NCBI GenBank assembly: GCA_934667815.1
Contig: CAKUMO010000002.1
Span: 56,413-120,412 of the forward strand
Origin: an uncultured Oscillospiraceae bacterium
GTDB taxonomy: Bacteria; Bacillota; Clostridia; Oscillospirales; Oscillospiraceae
DNA length: 64,000 nt
Direction of reading: 5' to 3'
Below, piece by piece: positions 26,473 to 34,827 of the stretch (positions within the stretch are counted from its first letter, which is position 1; every line of letters begins with the position of its first letter). A model generated the notes under the pieces. The model was given only the letters and a program-made list of their open reading frames with translations, made no database searches and had not been told where the DNA came from. The position numbers and the translations under genes were made by a program.

Positions 26473-27665
26473 TCGTTTTCTCCTTTGTAAAGTTCCTCTG
26501 CCGGAATGACGCGGGCAATCATTTCCGTGCAGGTGCTCACGGCGTTCAGAATATAATAGCCGTCGGCGCGCAGCATAGTCGCCTCGGTCTGCTCCACGGC
26601 ACCGGCAAGCAGGCTGTCCTTCGTCATGCGCATCCATGCACCGCGCAGAAGCGCACCCGCTTTCTCCGACTGCACCGCGCGCGGCGTCAGGCGGTACTCC
26701 CGGTAGGTCGCCGTTTCCAGAATTACATGAAAAGTCTCCCCGCCCGGAAGCGACAATTTTTTCTCGCTTATCATTTTATCACAATTCGGTAGTGAAATTC
26801 CACTGTTTCCCGATAAATTTATTCTTTTTCTTCCGAGGATCAGCGTGCGCTGCGTCCATTCGCGCCCGGTGTACTCCTTGACATACTCGATTTCCGGTGT
26901 TATGACCGTTCCCGAATGCCAAGTGCGGGCATAGATTTCAGCATTTGCGCACACCGCACGCACCATCAGACCGTAATCCTCATAGCCGGAGACGAGCAGT
27001 TGTCCCTCGCTCACGACCTGTCCCGGGGCACAGAGCTTCATTCCCTCAAGGACGGACACCTGCGTTAAAACGCCGTCACGCGCCGCGACGATATTCGCCA
27101 CGCGGTAGGGCGGCGTCTGCGCCTGCGGCGTCATGCGCTCGGTCACAAGGACGTGCAAAATGCCGCCGCTGCGGTTGACGGCCAGCCACGAGAGCTTCGG
27201 CAGGAGCGAGAGCATCCGGTGCTTCGTAAGCTGCTGATCGATACTCGGCCCCCATGTGCCGGGGCGAATGTCGAGCGTCTCAAGCGCACGGAGAATTTCC
27301 TCGTCGTGCAGCGTTTCCGCACCCTGCACGTCCATGATCCAAACAAATTCCTGCAAAACAAACGTCGCCACAAGCGCAAGCAGCAGCCCGAGCAGCAGCA
27401 CGGGACGCCGCTTCAAGCCGCCGTAGCGCTGCTTCAGGCTGTGTCGCTCGAGGACTTCGGCGCTTGCCATGCAGCGCAGTGCCTGACGGCGCAGCGCGGG
27501 CGCATCCTTTTCATAGGCATAGAACGTGTAATGCAGCGCGTCCTCGCGGCAAAGTCCCCAAAAGCGCAGCCCGCACTGCGTAAAGCGGTTGATGCAGCGC
27601 TCCGGCGCCGCGCCCGTAATGCGCAGCCGGATGGTACCGCGGAAAAATCGAATCAATCCGTACAT
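26469..27665 (-). CDS. yqfD: Sporulation protein YqfD
   Basis: A 398-residue protein of the YqfD family, sporulation-associated in Bacillus and Clostridia. An N-terminal cytoplasmic region (RFFRGTIRLRITG) precedes one membrane helix near residue 100 (LLLGLLLALVATFVL) and a large extracytoplasmic domain. It lies 4 bases after yqfC; the pair is under sigma-E in Bacillus. The precise molecular role is not established. The start at 27665 leaves no overlap with yqfC. Confidence 0.92.
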   Translation of the reverse strand: MYGLIRFFRGTIRLRITGAAPERCINRFTQCGLRFWGLCREDALHYTFYAYEKDAPALRRQALRCMASAEVLERHSLKQRYGGLKRRPVLLLGLLLALVATFVLQEFVWIMDVQGAETLHDEEILRALETLDIRPGTWGPSIDQQLTKHRMLSLLPKLSWLAVNRSGGILHVLVTERMTPQAQTPPYRVANIVAARDGVLTQVSVLEGMKLCAPGQVVSEGQLLVSGYEDYGLMVRAVCANAEIYARTWHSGTVITPEIEYVKEYTGREWTQRTLILGRKRINLSGNSGISLPNCDKMISEKKLSLPGGETFHVILETATYREYRLTPRAVQSEKAGALLRGAWMRMTKDSLLAGAVEQTEATMLRADGYYILNAVSTCTEMIARVIPAEELYKGENE

Positions 27666-27669
27666 CGCT

Positions 27670-27936
27670 TCACTCCAGCTCGAGTGCACAGAGGCTGCCG
27701 CGAATCTCCACATTCTGCCGCGTCATGCGCACGATGGCCAGCCCCGCGCCGCGCACCGTGACCGCCCCGCCGCGCACGGAGACCTTCACACAGGTGTCCG
27801 TATAGGCCAGAATGCCTTTGTGATTTTCGATGCTGACCGTCCGCTTGCCGCGAAGCACCGTCACGGGAAGCTCGGTCATCGTCTCCGGCGGGATGACCAG
27901 ACGCTCCCCGAGCTGCTGCCTGAATTGTCCCTTCAT
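27670..27936 (-). CDS. yqfC: Sporulation protein YqfC
   Basis: An 88-residue YqfC-family protein (starts MKGQFRQQLGERLVIP) with beta-strand-rich sequence and repeated GG(A)VTVRG-like turns. In Bacillus it lies in the mother-cell sporulation regulon and precedes yqfD. The ATG at 27936 has GGAAGG upstream; the longer frame to 28080 has no such site and overlaps the divergent ylbJ region. It is the first gene of the long yqfC-to-mutS2 operon. A CATAGAAT box upstream resembles a sigma-E -10 element, but I could not find a matching -35. Confidence 0.88.
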   Translation of the reverse strand: MKGQFRQQLGERLVIPPETMTELPVTVLRGKRTVSIENHKGILAYTDTCVKVSVRGGAVTVRGAGLAIVRMTRQNVEIRGSLCALELE

Positions 27937-28018
27937 GTTATCACCTTCCCGCAAACATTCTATGCCGCCGTGGTTCATTTTTTCCTGCAAACGCATATAT
28001 TCCAGTGAGGTGATGGGC

Positions 28019-29032
28019 GTGAAATTCAAAAAGTGGCTTTTCCCTGCGGGCGTGCTTCTTTTGACCATGGGATTAATCATCTTTCCCGCAGAGGCAGCAG
28101 CGGGTGCGCTGCGCGGCCTTCGTGTGTGCGGATCGGCGCTGATCCCGGCGCTGCTTCCCTACTTTGTACTGTCGCGGCTTCTGATCGCCTGCACCGATCT
28201 GCACGCCTTGAATACGCGGGCAGAAAAGCCCATGCGGTTTTTCTTTGGCGTAGAGGGCGGCTGCATCACCGCGCTGCTGACGAGCTTTTTGGGCGGCTAC
28301 CCGGCAGGCGCGGCGGCGGTCGTAAGCCTCTACGAGCGCGGAACGATCAGCAAGCAGAGCGCCGAGCGCGCGCTACGCTTCTGCAACAATTCCGGCCCGG
28401 GCTTTTTTCTCGGTGTTGCAGGCGGCATGGTGCTGGATTCCATTCCTGCCGGACTGGCGCTCTATGGGATTCATGTATTATCCGCGCTGTGCGCCGGCGT
28501 GCTGCTCGCCTCGCGCGATGTGCCGCGTGCTGCACTGAAAAAACTCCGGCCGCAGGAGCCGCCTGCGCTCTCCCGTGCTTTTTCCGAGGCCGTTTCCGGC
28601 TCCTGCGCGGCACTGCTGCAAATCAGCGCGCTGGTCATTTTCTTCACCGCGATGACCGCATTGCTGCAGCGGGCACTGCCCGCGCTGCCCGCACAGGGTC
28701 TGCTCACCGGCCTGTTGGAGCTGACCAGCGGCATCACACAGCTTAAGGGCGATTGGAACACGCGCTTTCTCTGCTGCGCGTTCTTACTTAGCTGGGGCGG
28801 CGTGTGCGTGCATTTTCAGGCCTCCGGCCTCTGGAGCGCTGCCGGGCTGCATCCGCGCGGGTATTGGACGGAAAAGCTCCTGCACGGGCTTTTCTCCCTG
28901 CTGTTCGCAGCCGCTTTTCTCTCCAAGCATCCTGCGGTGCTTGCTTTGGCCGGCGTAATTATCGGATTCTGCGCGATTTTCCCCTTTCTGCGGAAAAAGA
29001 GGGGTGGAAATCCGCGCTCCGTTGTAGTATAA
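28019..29032 (+). CDS. ylbJ: Sporulation integral membrane protein YlbJ
   Basis: A 337-residue polytopic membrane protein with about 8 hydrophobic segments. It has the nucleoside-transporter-gate-like fold of the YlbJ/SpoIIIAE-type family: FLGGYPAGAAAV and RFCNNSGPGF are the characteristic motifs. YlbJ is required for heat-resistant spores in Bacillus and belongs to the sigma-E regulon. A GTG start at 28019 is chosen because GAGGTGAT lies upstream at proper spacing; an ATG at 28013 overlaps that site. It is divergent from yqfC, with an 82-base gap. Confidence 0.9.
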   Translation: MKFKKWLFPAGVLLLTMGLIIFPAEAAAGALRGLRVCGSALIPALLPYFVLSRLLIACTDLHALNTRAEKPMRFFFGVEGGCITALLTSFLGGYPAGAAAVVSLYERGTISKQSAERALRFCNNSGPGFFLGVAGGMVLDSIPAGLALYGIHVLSALCAGVLLASRDVPRAALKKLRPQEPPALSRAFSEAVSGSCAALLQISALVIFFTAMTALLQRALPALPAQGLLTGLLELTSGITQLKGDWNTRFLCCAFLLSWGGVCVHFQASGLWSAAGLHPRGYWTEKLLHGLFSLLFAAAFLSKHPAVLALAGVIIGFCAIFPFLRKKRGGNPRSVVV

Positions 29033-29063
29033 TAAAAAAAACGAAACGAACGAGGGATCTGCC

Positions 29064-29273
29064 ATGCTGTTCCGGAAGAAAATCGAAAAAGCCTGCTCTT
29101 ACTGCGCACATTCCGCAAAAATCGACGAGGAAAGCTGTCTCTGTGTCAGAAAGGGCATCGTCGAGAGCTGCGCGCACTGCCGCAAATTTAAATACGAGCC
29201 GCTCAAGCGCATCCCCGCCCGCCGCAAGGCAACGGATTTTTCCGAGTTCGACAGCGCCGATTTTTCTCTTTAA
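29064..29273 (+). CDS. Small cysteine-rich protein (69 aa), possible zinc ribbon
   Basis: A 69-residue protein with CSYCAHS, CLC and CAHCRKFKYEPLKR motifs. Two CxxC pairs plus further cysteines suggest a zinc or metal-binding knuckle. The C-terminus is basic, then acidic (RIPARRKATDF, SEFDSADF). It follows ylbJ by 31 bases and ends in a terminator, so it is probably cotranscribed. I recognise it as a type common in Clostridia but cannot name a function. Confidence 0.75.
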   Translation: MLFRKKIEKACSYCAHSAKIDEESCLCVRKGIVESCAHCRKFKYEPLKRIPARRKATDFSEFDSADFSL

Positions 29274-29279
29274 TTCATA

Positions 29280-29305
29280 CGCCGGAAGTTACAGAACTTC
29301 CGGCG
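29280..29305 (+). terminator. Terminator after the ylbJ unit
   Basis: An 11-base perfect stem (CGCCGGAAGTT with its complement, loop ACAG) is followed by TTATCTGTTTT. Confidence 0.8.
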
Positions 29306-29394
29306 TTATCTGTTTTCCTTCACATTTCGCTTTTCCCGGCATACTATGTTGTGAAAGCACAATTCTGCTTTACTCTCTCACAGGAGGTTATTTT

Positions 29395-30216
29395 ATGGCT
29401 GAGAAAAGCACCGAACAGGCCGCCTGCGCCGCAGAATCTCCCCGTTCGGCCTGCATCCATACCAATCAGATCGTGGACTCCTGCCTTGACAAGGACTGCG
29501 TGGACGATCTGCGCGTCTATCTCACCACGGAGTCGCAGAGCGTCCTTGACCGCTCCACCGGCGCAAAAACGCGCTGCGCCGAGCTGCTGTTCGCGGACGT
29601 GGATGTCGAGGCGCTGCGTTACAAGCGCGGGCATTATTCCATTGACATTACATTTTATTACCGCGTGATCGCTGACGCAATTCTCGGCGGCACGCGGCCG
29701 ACGACCATTACGGGTCTTGCCATTTTCTCCAAGCGCGTCGTGCTCTATGGCGGCTGCGGCAAGGCCAAGAGCTTCCGCAGTACCGACGGCATCCCCAGCG
29801 CCGACGCCATGCTGCACAGCGAACGCCCGACGGCCATCGTCGAAGTGCTCGACCCGATGATCTTGGCCGGCAAGGTGCGCGAGGTCTGCGACTGCCGTCG
29901 CTGCGAGACCGAAGTCACGGACATTCCCGCCGCAATCAAGGAATGCTTCGGCGAGGATCTCGTACTCTCGGGCGAAAGCAAGCGGCTTTATGTCACGATC
30001 GGGCAGTTCTCCACCGTGCGGCTCGAGCGCGACACGCAGCTGAGCCTCCCGATTCTGGAATACTGCATGCCCAAGCGCGAGTGCTGCGACGAGGAATGCT
30101 GTGAGGAGGATCCCTGCGAGCTGTTCAGCCGCATCGACTTCCCTGTCCGCGCTTTCTTCCCCGACGGCCAGAGCTGCGACTGCCAGAACACCGGCGGCTG
30201 CTCCTGCGGAAGCTGA
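29395..30216 (+). CDS. Cysteine-rich protein of unknown function (273 aa)
   Basis: A 273-residue protein, start fixed by CAGGAGG 7 bases upstream. It has no signal peptide or membrane helix. The central part looks beta-rich (HYSIDITFYYRV, ITGLAIFSKRVVLYGG). Cysteines concentrate in CDCRRC and in the tail (ECCDEECCEEDPC, CDCQNTGGCSCGS). The tail resembles cysteine-rich tails of spore-coat or exosporium proteins, and its neighbour ylbJ is a sporulation gene. A spore-layer role is therefore plausible but unproven. I do not know a named family for it. Confidence 0.75.
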   Translation: MAEKSTEQAACAAESPRSACIHTNQIVDSCLDKDCVDDLRVYLTTESQSVLDRSTGAKTRCAELLFADVDVEALRYKRGHYSIDITFYYRVIADAILGGTRPTTITGLAIFSKRVVLYGGCGKAKSFRSTDGIPSADAMLHSERPTAIVEVLDPMILAGKVREVCDCRRCETEVTDIPAAIKECFGEDLVLSGESKRLYVTIGQFSTVRLERDTQLSLPILEYCMPKRECCDEECCEEDPCELFSRIDFPVRAFFPDGQSCDCQNTGGCSCGS

Positions 30217-30226
30217 TTTTACACGC

Positions 30227-30254
30227 AAAAAGGCAGCGCTCACGCGCTGCCTTT
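30227..30254. terminator. Bidirectional terminator between convergent genes
   Basis: The stem GGCAGCGC/GCGCTGCC (30232-30239 with 30244-30251) is flanked by A5 on the left and TTTGGTTTT on the right. It can end both the cysteine-rich gene (plus) and the NTPase gene (minus). Confidence 0.8.
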
Positions 30255-30258
30255 GGTT

Positions 30259-30768
30259 TTAAATTCTTAATTCATTTTTTGCTCTTTGGACAAACTCTGC
30301 GGTGTTGGCCTCCTGTGCGGTGACACACAGGCTTTTTTTGTGACCACGGATGGCATCGAGCAGCGGCGTTTCACGGTCGCGCACGGCGGCGATCACACGG
30401 TAATCGCCATCCAGAAGTTCAAAAACACGCGATGTAAAGCGCTTTGCCGCGTCCTCCATCACGCCGATCTCGTCCATAAGGACAAGACTGCCCTGCGGAA
30501 TGCCGCGCAGGAGTTCGACGCCGGTCGTGTCAAAAACCTCCGGATGCTTGCCTGCACAGCAGTTGGCGCAGGTGCCGATCTGATGATCCTCTGCAAAGCT
30601 GAGCTGCTCACAGCAGCCGTGGATGTACACAGGTGCGACACCCGTCTGTAAATCCTCTGCCAGTTTTTCCGTCCAAAAGCCGTAGATCGATTCCCGCGCC
30701 CCGGCAAGAACGCGCTTGATGGCCGTCGTTTTTCCGCTGCCTGAGCAGCCACAGATGATGATATTCAT
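30259..30768 (-). CDS. THEP1-like nucleoside triphosphatase (NTPase_1 family)
   Basis: A 169-residue P-loop NTPase with Walker A GCSGSGKTT at residues about 7-15 and Walker B LVLMDEIGVME. A cysteine cluster (CANCCAGKHPE) lies near residue 75. The NTPase_1/THEP1 family hydrolyses nucleoside triphosphates, with unknown physiological targets. The start at 30768 has GGAGG upstream and overlaps the methyltransferase gene by 4 bases. Its place after XdhC suggests a role in maturing molybdenum hydroxylases; this is inference. Confidence 0.85.
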   Translation of the reverse strand: MNIIICGCSGSGKTTAIKRVLAGARESIYGFWTEKLAEDLQTGVAPVYIHGCCEQLSFAEDHQIGTCANCCAGKHPEVFDTTGVELLRGIPQGSLVLMDEIGVMEDAAKRFTSRVFELLDGDYRVIAAVRDRETPLLDAIRGHKKSLCVTAQEANTAEFVQRAKNELRI

Positions 30769-31478
30769 GCAAATTCCTCCGGAATGGCTTTGGTCTCTAA
30801 GGCAATAATCGCCATATTTCTGGTCTCCGGCAGATAAAGCGGAAAATCGGCGCGGCCCGTCTCTTGCAGGCGTGACGCCACCCACGACTCGCCGATCTCT
30901 TTTCCCTCATTATAAAGGCTGAAAAAACGCACGGCGTCACCCATCGAGCGGAAGGGTTGCCCAAGCTCCAGTGCCAGGTGTGAAATCTCAAATGGAATTT
31001 TCAAACTGCGCAGCAGTTCCTCCGCGCTTGCGCGCACATCCCGATGTGTCCGCGTCTGCGAAACGGAAAAACGCCGCTCACTGCAATCGCGCTTGACCAT
31101 CACGGCCACGCCCGAACACTGCCGCTTCGCCGCGCACAAGATTTCCTCGGTGCGGCCAAAATAGCAAAAAGTCATTGCATCATAAAGCGGATCGGGATGC
31201 ATCGCAAAGACATCATCACAATAGAACCGCAAATTGCCGGGTAGATCTCTTGCAAGCGCAGCCGCGATTGCCGCCTCGGAGCGGTCGATCGCCGTCACGC
31301 ATCTGCAATGCGCGGCAAGCGCCTGCGCAAGATACCCAAGGCCGCAGCCCGCGTCGCAGACATGACCGTCGGCAGGAAGCCAGCGCATCAGATATTCCGA
31401 AAGGAGCGTGTAATGCGCACCGTATTCCGACGCATCGCGCATAAAACGCACGGCATCGGGCGTCCACCACTGCATCAT
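30765..31478 (-). CDS. Class I SAM-dependent methyltransferase
   Basis: A 237-residue methyltransferase with the SAM-binding motif VCDAGCGLGYLAQAL near residue 40 and an acidic motif II (VTAIDRSE). The target is unknown. It overlaps the XdhC gene by 4 bases (ATGA) and the NTPase gene by 4 bases, so the three proteins are translationally coupled. A cofactor-related substrate is possible from this context. No signal peptide is present. Confidence 0.85.
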   Translation of the reverse strand: MMQWWTPDAVRFMRDASEYGAHYTLLSEYLMRWLPADGHVCDAGCGLGYLAQALAAHCRCVTAIDRSEAAIAAALARDLPGNLRFYCDDVFAMHPDPLYDAMTFCYFGRTEEILCAAKRQCSGVAVMVKRDCSERRFSVSQTRTHRDVRASAEELLRSLKIPFEISHLALELGQPFRSMGDAVRFFSLYNEGKEIGESWVASRLQETGRADFPLYLPETRNMAIIALETKAIPEEFA

Positions 31479-32455
31479 TGCGCACCGGCACGGCAGGCAA
31501 TCATCTCCGCCGCGATGCTGATGGCGATCTCGGCGGGAGTCTCCGCACCAATGGCAAGGCCGATGGGCGAATGCACGCTGTGGATCATTTCCTCGGAAAT
31601 TCCGGCCTCGCGCAGAAGCTGCTGTGTCCGTGCGATCTTGTGTCGGCTCCCGATGCAGCCGACATAGCGCGTCTTAGAGCGAAGTACCTGCTCAAGCACC
31701 TCGTAATCAGCCTGATGGCCGGGCGTCATGATAACGACATAGTCGTCCGGCGTGAGCGTGACCTTGTCGTAGATATTGGAGAAATCCGTGAAAATGACCT
31801 TGTCAGCCTGCGGAAAGGCCTCTTTATTTGCAAGGGCTTCGCGGTTATCGAGCACTGTAACGCGAAAATCAATATTCGCAAGCACCGGCACGAGCGCCTG
31901 CCCGACGTGGCCGCCGCCAAAGAGATACACACGACCCGCGCGGACCAGCGGCTCTGTGTAGACCAGCGGCTCGCCTTTTTGATAAACGGCACGACGCGTG
32001 AACAGCTCCGGTTCGGCCGCAGCCTCCGCCGCGGAAACGATGCGAAAATCCTCCACGATCCCTGCTCGGATACGAAGATACATCCATGAATTTTCCGATG
32101 CGCAGAGCGCATCCTCCATGTGGTGCAGCACGGGTAGATCGTCCGCCGTCAGAAGCTGATAATAAATCGTAACATTACCGCCGCAGATCATGCCGATGCT
32201 CGACACCTGATCGGGCGCAAGGCAGAACGCGCGCACGCGTGTTTTACCGGTTTTCAGAACCTCGCGCGCCTCCTCGGCAGCCAGCAGCTCCACGCGGCCG
32301 CCGCCGACCGTGCCCAACGTGCTGCCGTCGGCAAAGACGGCCATTCTCGCGCCCGCGCCGCGCGGCGAGGAACCGGAGCTTGCAAGGATGGTGCACAAAA
32401 CGACGTTGTTCCCGTCCTCAATGGACTTGATCATTTTATGGGTCAGTTTTCTCAT
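31475..32455 (-). CDS. XdhC family molybdenum hydroxylase accessory protein
   Basis: A 326-residue XdhC/CoxI-type protein. The N-terminal XdhC_CoxI domain carries SSGSSPRGAGARM and GTVGGGRVE. The C-terminal Rossmann domain has a dinucleotide-type loop FGGGHVGQAL and DDYVVIMTPGHQADYE. XdhC binds and inserts (sulfurated) molybdenum cofactor into xanthine dehydrogenase-type enzymes. No molybdenum hydroxylase is in the window. A possible promoter (TTGAAA, 17 bases, TAGACT) lies directly upstream. Confidence 0.92.
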   Translation of the reverse strand: MRKLTHKMIKSIEDGNNVVLCTILASSGSSPRGAGARMAVFADGSTLGTVGGGRVELLAAEEAREVLKTGKTRVRAFCLAPDQVSSIGMICGGNVTIYYQLLTADDLPVLHHMEDALCASENSWMYLRIRAGIVEDFRIVSAAEAAAEPELFTRRAVYQKGEPLVYTEPLVRAGRVYLFGGGHVGQALVPVLANIDFRVTVLDNREALANKEAFPQADKVIFTDFSNIYDKVTLTPDDYVVIMTPGHQADYEVLEQVLRSKTRYVGCIGSRHKIARTQQLLREAGISEEMIHSVHSPIGLAIGAETPAEIAISIAAEMIACRAGAQ

Positions 32456-32540
32456 AATTTCCCCCGCCTTTGCATCTTTTCTTTAGTCTACACCAGAAAA
32501 CAGAAGTTTTCAACTCAGATTTACCATTGCCGAACAAAGC

Positions 32541-33008
32541 TCAAAGGATCAGCTCCATCTGCGTTTCCTTCGGCCTCATGCCGAGATTTTCATAAAAGCG
32601 TCGGGCGCTGTCGTTGCCCTCCCAGACGTTGAGCGTCAGCTCGTAGCATTGCAGACGCTTGGCTTCGCCGCGCAGATAATCAAAGAGCTTATGCCCGACG
32701 CCCTGCCCGCGTGCATCCTGATCGACACAGAGGTCGTCGATGAACAGGCTCTGAAACTGCACCATGTTATTGGAAAACGGCTGGCTGCGCAGGATGCAGA
32801 AGGCATAGCCGAGGATGCGTCCGTCCTCGGCGGCGACATAGATCGGCCGCGTATCGTCAAGCAGCATAGTGCAAAGCTCGTCTTCGGTGTATTTAGTCGT
32901 GCCGGACCGGAAAATATCCGGGCGGAGCTGCGCGTGCAGCTCGAGCACCTGATGAAGCAGCCGCAAAAGCTGCGGCACGTCTTGAACTTCGGCTCTGCGA
33001 ATTTGCAT
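32541..33008 (-). CDS. GNAT family N-acetyltransferase
   Basis: A 155-residue acetyltransferase with the acetyl-CoA loop in DQDARGQGVGHKLF (near residue 100) and a typical C-terminal NLGMRPKETQMEL strand. The substrate is unknown. The ATG at 33008 is preferred to one two codons upstream because AAGGAAG is better spaced. It sits alone between the XdhC operon and the tRNA-Thr gene. Confidence 0.9.
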   Translation of the reverse strand: MQIRRAEVQDVPQLLRLLHQVLELHAQLRPDIFRSGTTKYTEDELCTMLLDDTRPIYVAAEDGRILGYAFCILRSQPFSNNMVQFQSLFIDDLCVDQDARGQGVGHKLFDYLRGEAKRLQCYELTLNVWEGNDSARRFYENLGMRPKETQMELIL

Positions 33009-33084
33009 AAACACACTTCCTTTTTGTTGATTATACTACAAACCGGCTGGAAAGACAAGGTCAATCAATAACGGTCAAAATACA

Positions 33085-33115
33085 AAAAGCTCCAAGTCTC
33101 AGACTTGGAGCTTTT
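33085..33115 (-). terminator. Terminator of the tRNA-Thr transcript
   Basis: A 15-base perfect stem (33085-33099 with 33101-33115) is followed on the minus strand by TTTTTGTATTTTG. It begins immediately at the tRNA 3' end. Confidence 0.9.
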
Positions 33116-33190
33116 GGAGCTACTGGCCGGACTCGAACCGGCGACCTGCTGATTACGAATCAGCTGCTCTACCAACTGAGCCACAGTAGC
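33115..33190 (-). tRNA. tRNA-Thr (anticodon CGT)
   Basis: 76 bases including an encoded CCA. The acceptor stem is GCTACTG/CAGTAGC. The anticodon arm is GCTGA-TTCGTAA-TCAGC, giving anticodon CGT, which reads ACG. The T-arm GTTCGAGTC is normal. It has its own promoter and terminator. Confidence 0.97.
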
Positions 33191-33220
33191 AAAGGATCGC
33201 TGCGCGATTCAGCGTGGTCT

Positions 33221-33249
33221 ATTTTATTACACGCAGGCGCATTTGTCAA
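33221..33249 (-). promoter_or_regulatory. Promoter of tRNA-Thr
   Basis: Minus-strand TTGACA (33244-33249), a 17-base spacer and TAAAAT (33221-33226), about 30 bases before the mature 5' end. Confidence 0.8.
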
Positions 33250-33264
33250 TCCTTATTTTTGTTT

Positions 33265-33969
33265 TCAGATAAATTTCCTTAGATTCTCCAGCGCTTTTTT
33301 CTCGATACGCGAGATCTGCACCTGCGAAACACCGAGGATTTTGGCCGTTTTATCCTGCGTCAATCCGTGGAAAAACCGCAGCTTGATAACCATTTGCTCC
33401 CGCTCGGACAGGCTGGCGATCGCCTCGCGCAGTGCAATTCTCTCCACGATCTTTTCCTCCATTTCTCCCTCGGTAAGCACGTCCTCAAGGGCGAAGCCGT
33501 CCTCACCGGAACGCTTCTGGATGGACTCGGCCGTGCCGGTGGCCGTCTCCGCCGTGGCAATTTCTTCAGGCTGAAGGCCGGTCTCCACACTCAGCTCGGA
33601 AAGCGTCGGCTCACGGCCAAGGCGGTTTGTCAGCTTCTGCCGCGTGACGCGGATCATCATGGCGCGCTCTTTCAGGCTTCTGCTGACCTTGACCGTACCG
33701 TCGTCGCGCAGAAAGCGGCGGATTTCGCCCGCGATTTTCGGCACGGCATAGGTCGAAAACTGTGTTCCAAAATCCAGATCAAAGCCCTCGACCGCCTTGA
33801 GAAAGCCAAGGCAGCCAAGCTGGAACAGATCCTCGGGATCAACGCCGCGCCCGAAATACCGCCGCGCGATCGACCAGATCAGGCCGGAATTGCCAACCAC
33901 GAGCGCCTCACCCGCGTCGCGGTCGCCCGCTTTGGCGCGGCGCAGAAGCTCCTCCTGCTGCACGCTCAT
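33265..33969 (-). CDS. sigF: Sporulation sigma factor F
   Basis: A 234-residue sigma-70-family factor directing early forespore transcription. Region 2 includes DLFQLGCLGFLKAVEGFDLDFGT and FSTYAVPKIAGEI, region 3 is present, and region 4 ends in SQVQISRIEKKALENL. SigF and SigG are similar, but the position after spoIIAA and spoIIAB identifies SigF. It overlaps spoIIAB by 4 bases. The tRNA-Thr promoter begins right after its stop. Confidence 0.96.
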   Translation of the reverse strand: MSVQQEELLRRAKAGDRDAGEALVVGNSGLIWSIARRYFGRGVDPEDLFQLGCLGFLKAVEGFDLDFGTQFSTYAVPKIAGEIRRFLRDDGTVKVSRSLKERAMMIRVTRQKLTNRLGREPTLSELSVETGLQPEEIATAETATGTAESIQKRSGEDGFALEDVLTEGEMEEKIVERIALREAIASLSEREQMVIKLRFFHGLTQDKTAKILGVSQVQISRIEKKALENLRKFI

Positions 33970-34406
33970 TTTTTTCCACCGCGCTGGACGATTTTACGCT
34001 TCATATGTACGGTCGTCCCCTTGCCCGGCGTCGAGGTCAGCTTGAACTCCGTCATAAAGCTCTCCATAATGGTGATACCCATGCCGGAGCGTTCCTCGCC
34101 GCCGGTCGTAAACATCGGCCGGCACGCCTGCTCAACGTCGGCAATACCACATCCCTTGTCCTTCACGACAATGTCCAGCACGCGGTCGGGCAGAATGCGC
34201 GCCTTGAGCGTGACGGGGCCGATGGTGCTTGGGTAAGCGTGGACGATGCAGTTCGTCACGGCCTCGGAGACAGCGGTCTTGATGTCGCCCAACTCGTCGA
34301 GCGTCGGGTCGAGCTGCGCTGCGAAGCACGCAATGGCCGAGCGCGCAAAGGCTTCGTTGGACGAGCGGCTCGGAAATTGAAGATCCATGTAATTTTCGCC
34401 CTTCAT
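33966..34406 (-). CDS. spoIIAB: Anti-sigma F factor SpoIIAB
   Basis: A 146-residue GHKL-fold serine kinase and anti-sigma factor. It has an N box (SEAVTNCIVHAYP), a G1 box (VKDKGCGIAD) and a G2 region (GMGITIMESF). It holds SigF inactive in the mother cell and phosphorylates SpoIIAA. The ATG at 34406 overlaps the spoIIAA stop as ATGA and sits about 10 bases from GGAGG; an ATG 9 bases upstream abuts the ribosome-binding site. Confidence 0.96.
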   Translation of the reverse strand: MKGENYMDLQFPSRSSNEAFARSAIACFAAQLDPTLDELGDIKTAVSEAVTNCIVHAYPSTIGPVTLKARILPDRVLDIVVKDKGCGIADVEQACRPMFTTGGEERSGMGITIMESFMTEFKLTSTPGKGTTVHMKRKIVQRGGKK

Positions 34407-34723
34407 CTGGTACATTCCTCCCGAAATTCTATGATTTTTTCCACACCTGCCGCGCGAAGGACTTTGTAGGGCTGCGGCGGAATATTTTGCAGCAGCAGCT
34501 TTCCCTGCAAGGTTTTCATTCGGCGCAGTGTGCTGATGACCACCGCGATGCCGCTGGAATCCATGAATTTTACATCCCGAAAATCGAGAATGCAGTGCAG
34601 CGGAAGATACTGGTCGATCTTTTCCGCAATGACCGACATGATCTCCCGCGCACAGTGATGGTCGATCTCCCCCGTCAACGCAATGGTGAGCTGTCTGTCT
34701 TGCACATAGCTTGTCAGATTCAT
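34403..34723 (-). CDS. spoIIAA: Anti-sigma F factor antagonist SpoIIAA
   Basis: A 106-residue STAS-domain protein. The phosphorylatable serine is within MDSSG (residues 54-58; Ser57 aligns with the regulated serine of Bacillus). Dephosphorylated SpoIIAA binds SpoIIAB and frees SigF. The ATG at 34723 has AAAGGAG upstream. It is the first gene of the three-gene spoIIA operon. I could not pick out a convincing sigma-H promoter in the short gap that also contains the upstream terminator. Confidence 0.96.
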   Translation of the reverse strand: MNLTSYVQDRQLTIALTGEIDHHCAREIMSVIAEKIDQYLPLHCILDFRDVKFMDSSGIAVVISTLRRMKTLQGKLLLQNIPPQPYKVLRAAGVEKIIEFREECTR

Positions 34724-34745
34724 GCTATCGCTCCTTTGTATCGAT

Positions 34746-34778
34746 AAAAAAACTGAACGCACGTTTCCATGCGTTCAG
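34746..34778 (-). terminator. Terminator of the GerMN lipoprotein operon
   Basis: The stem CTGAACGCA/TGCGTTCAG (34753-34761 with 34770-34778) is followed on the minus strand by seven Ts. It lies about 50 bases past the lipoprotein stop and just upstream of spoIIAA. Confidence 0.85.
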
Positions 34779-34827
34779 TATAGGACAAATTCGGTGCGCG
34801 ATGTGTCGAAGCGCGTCGGGCGGAAAA

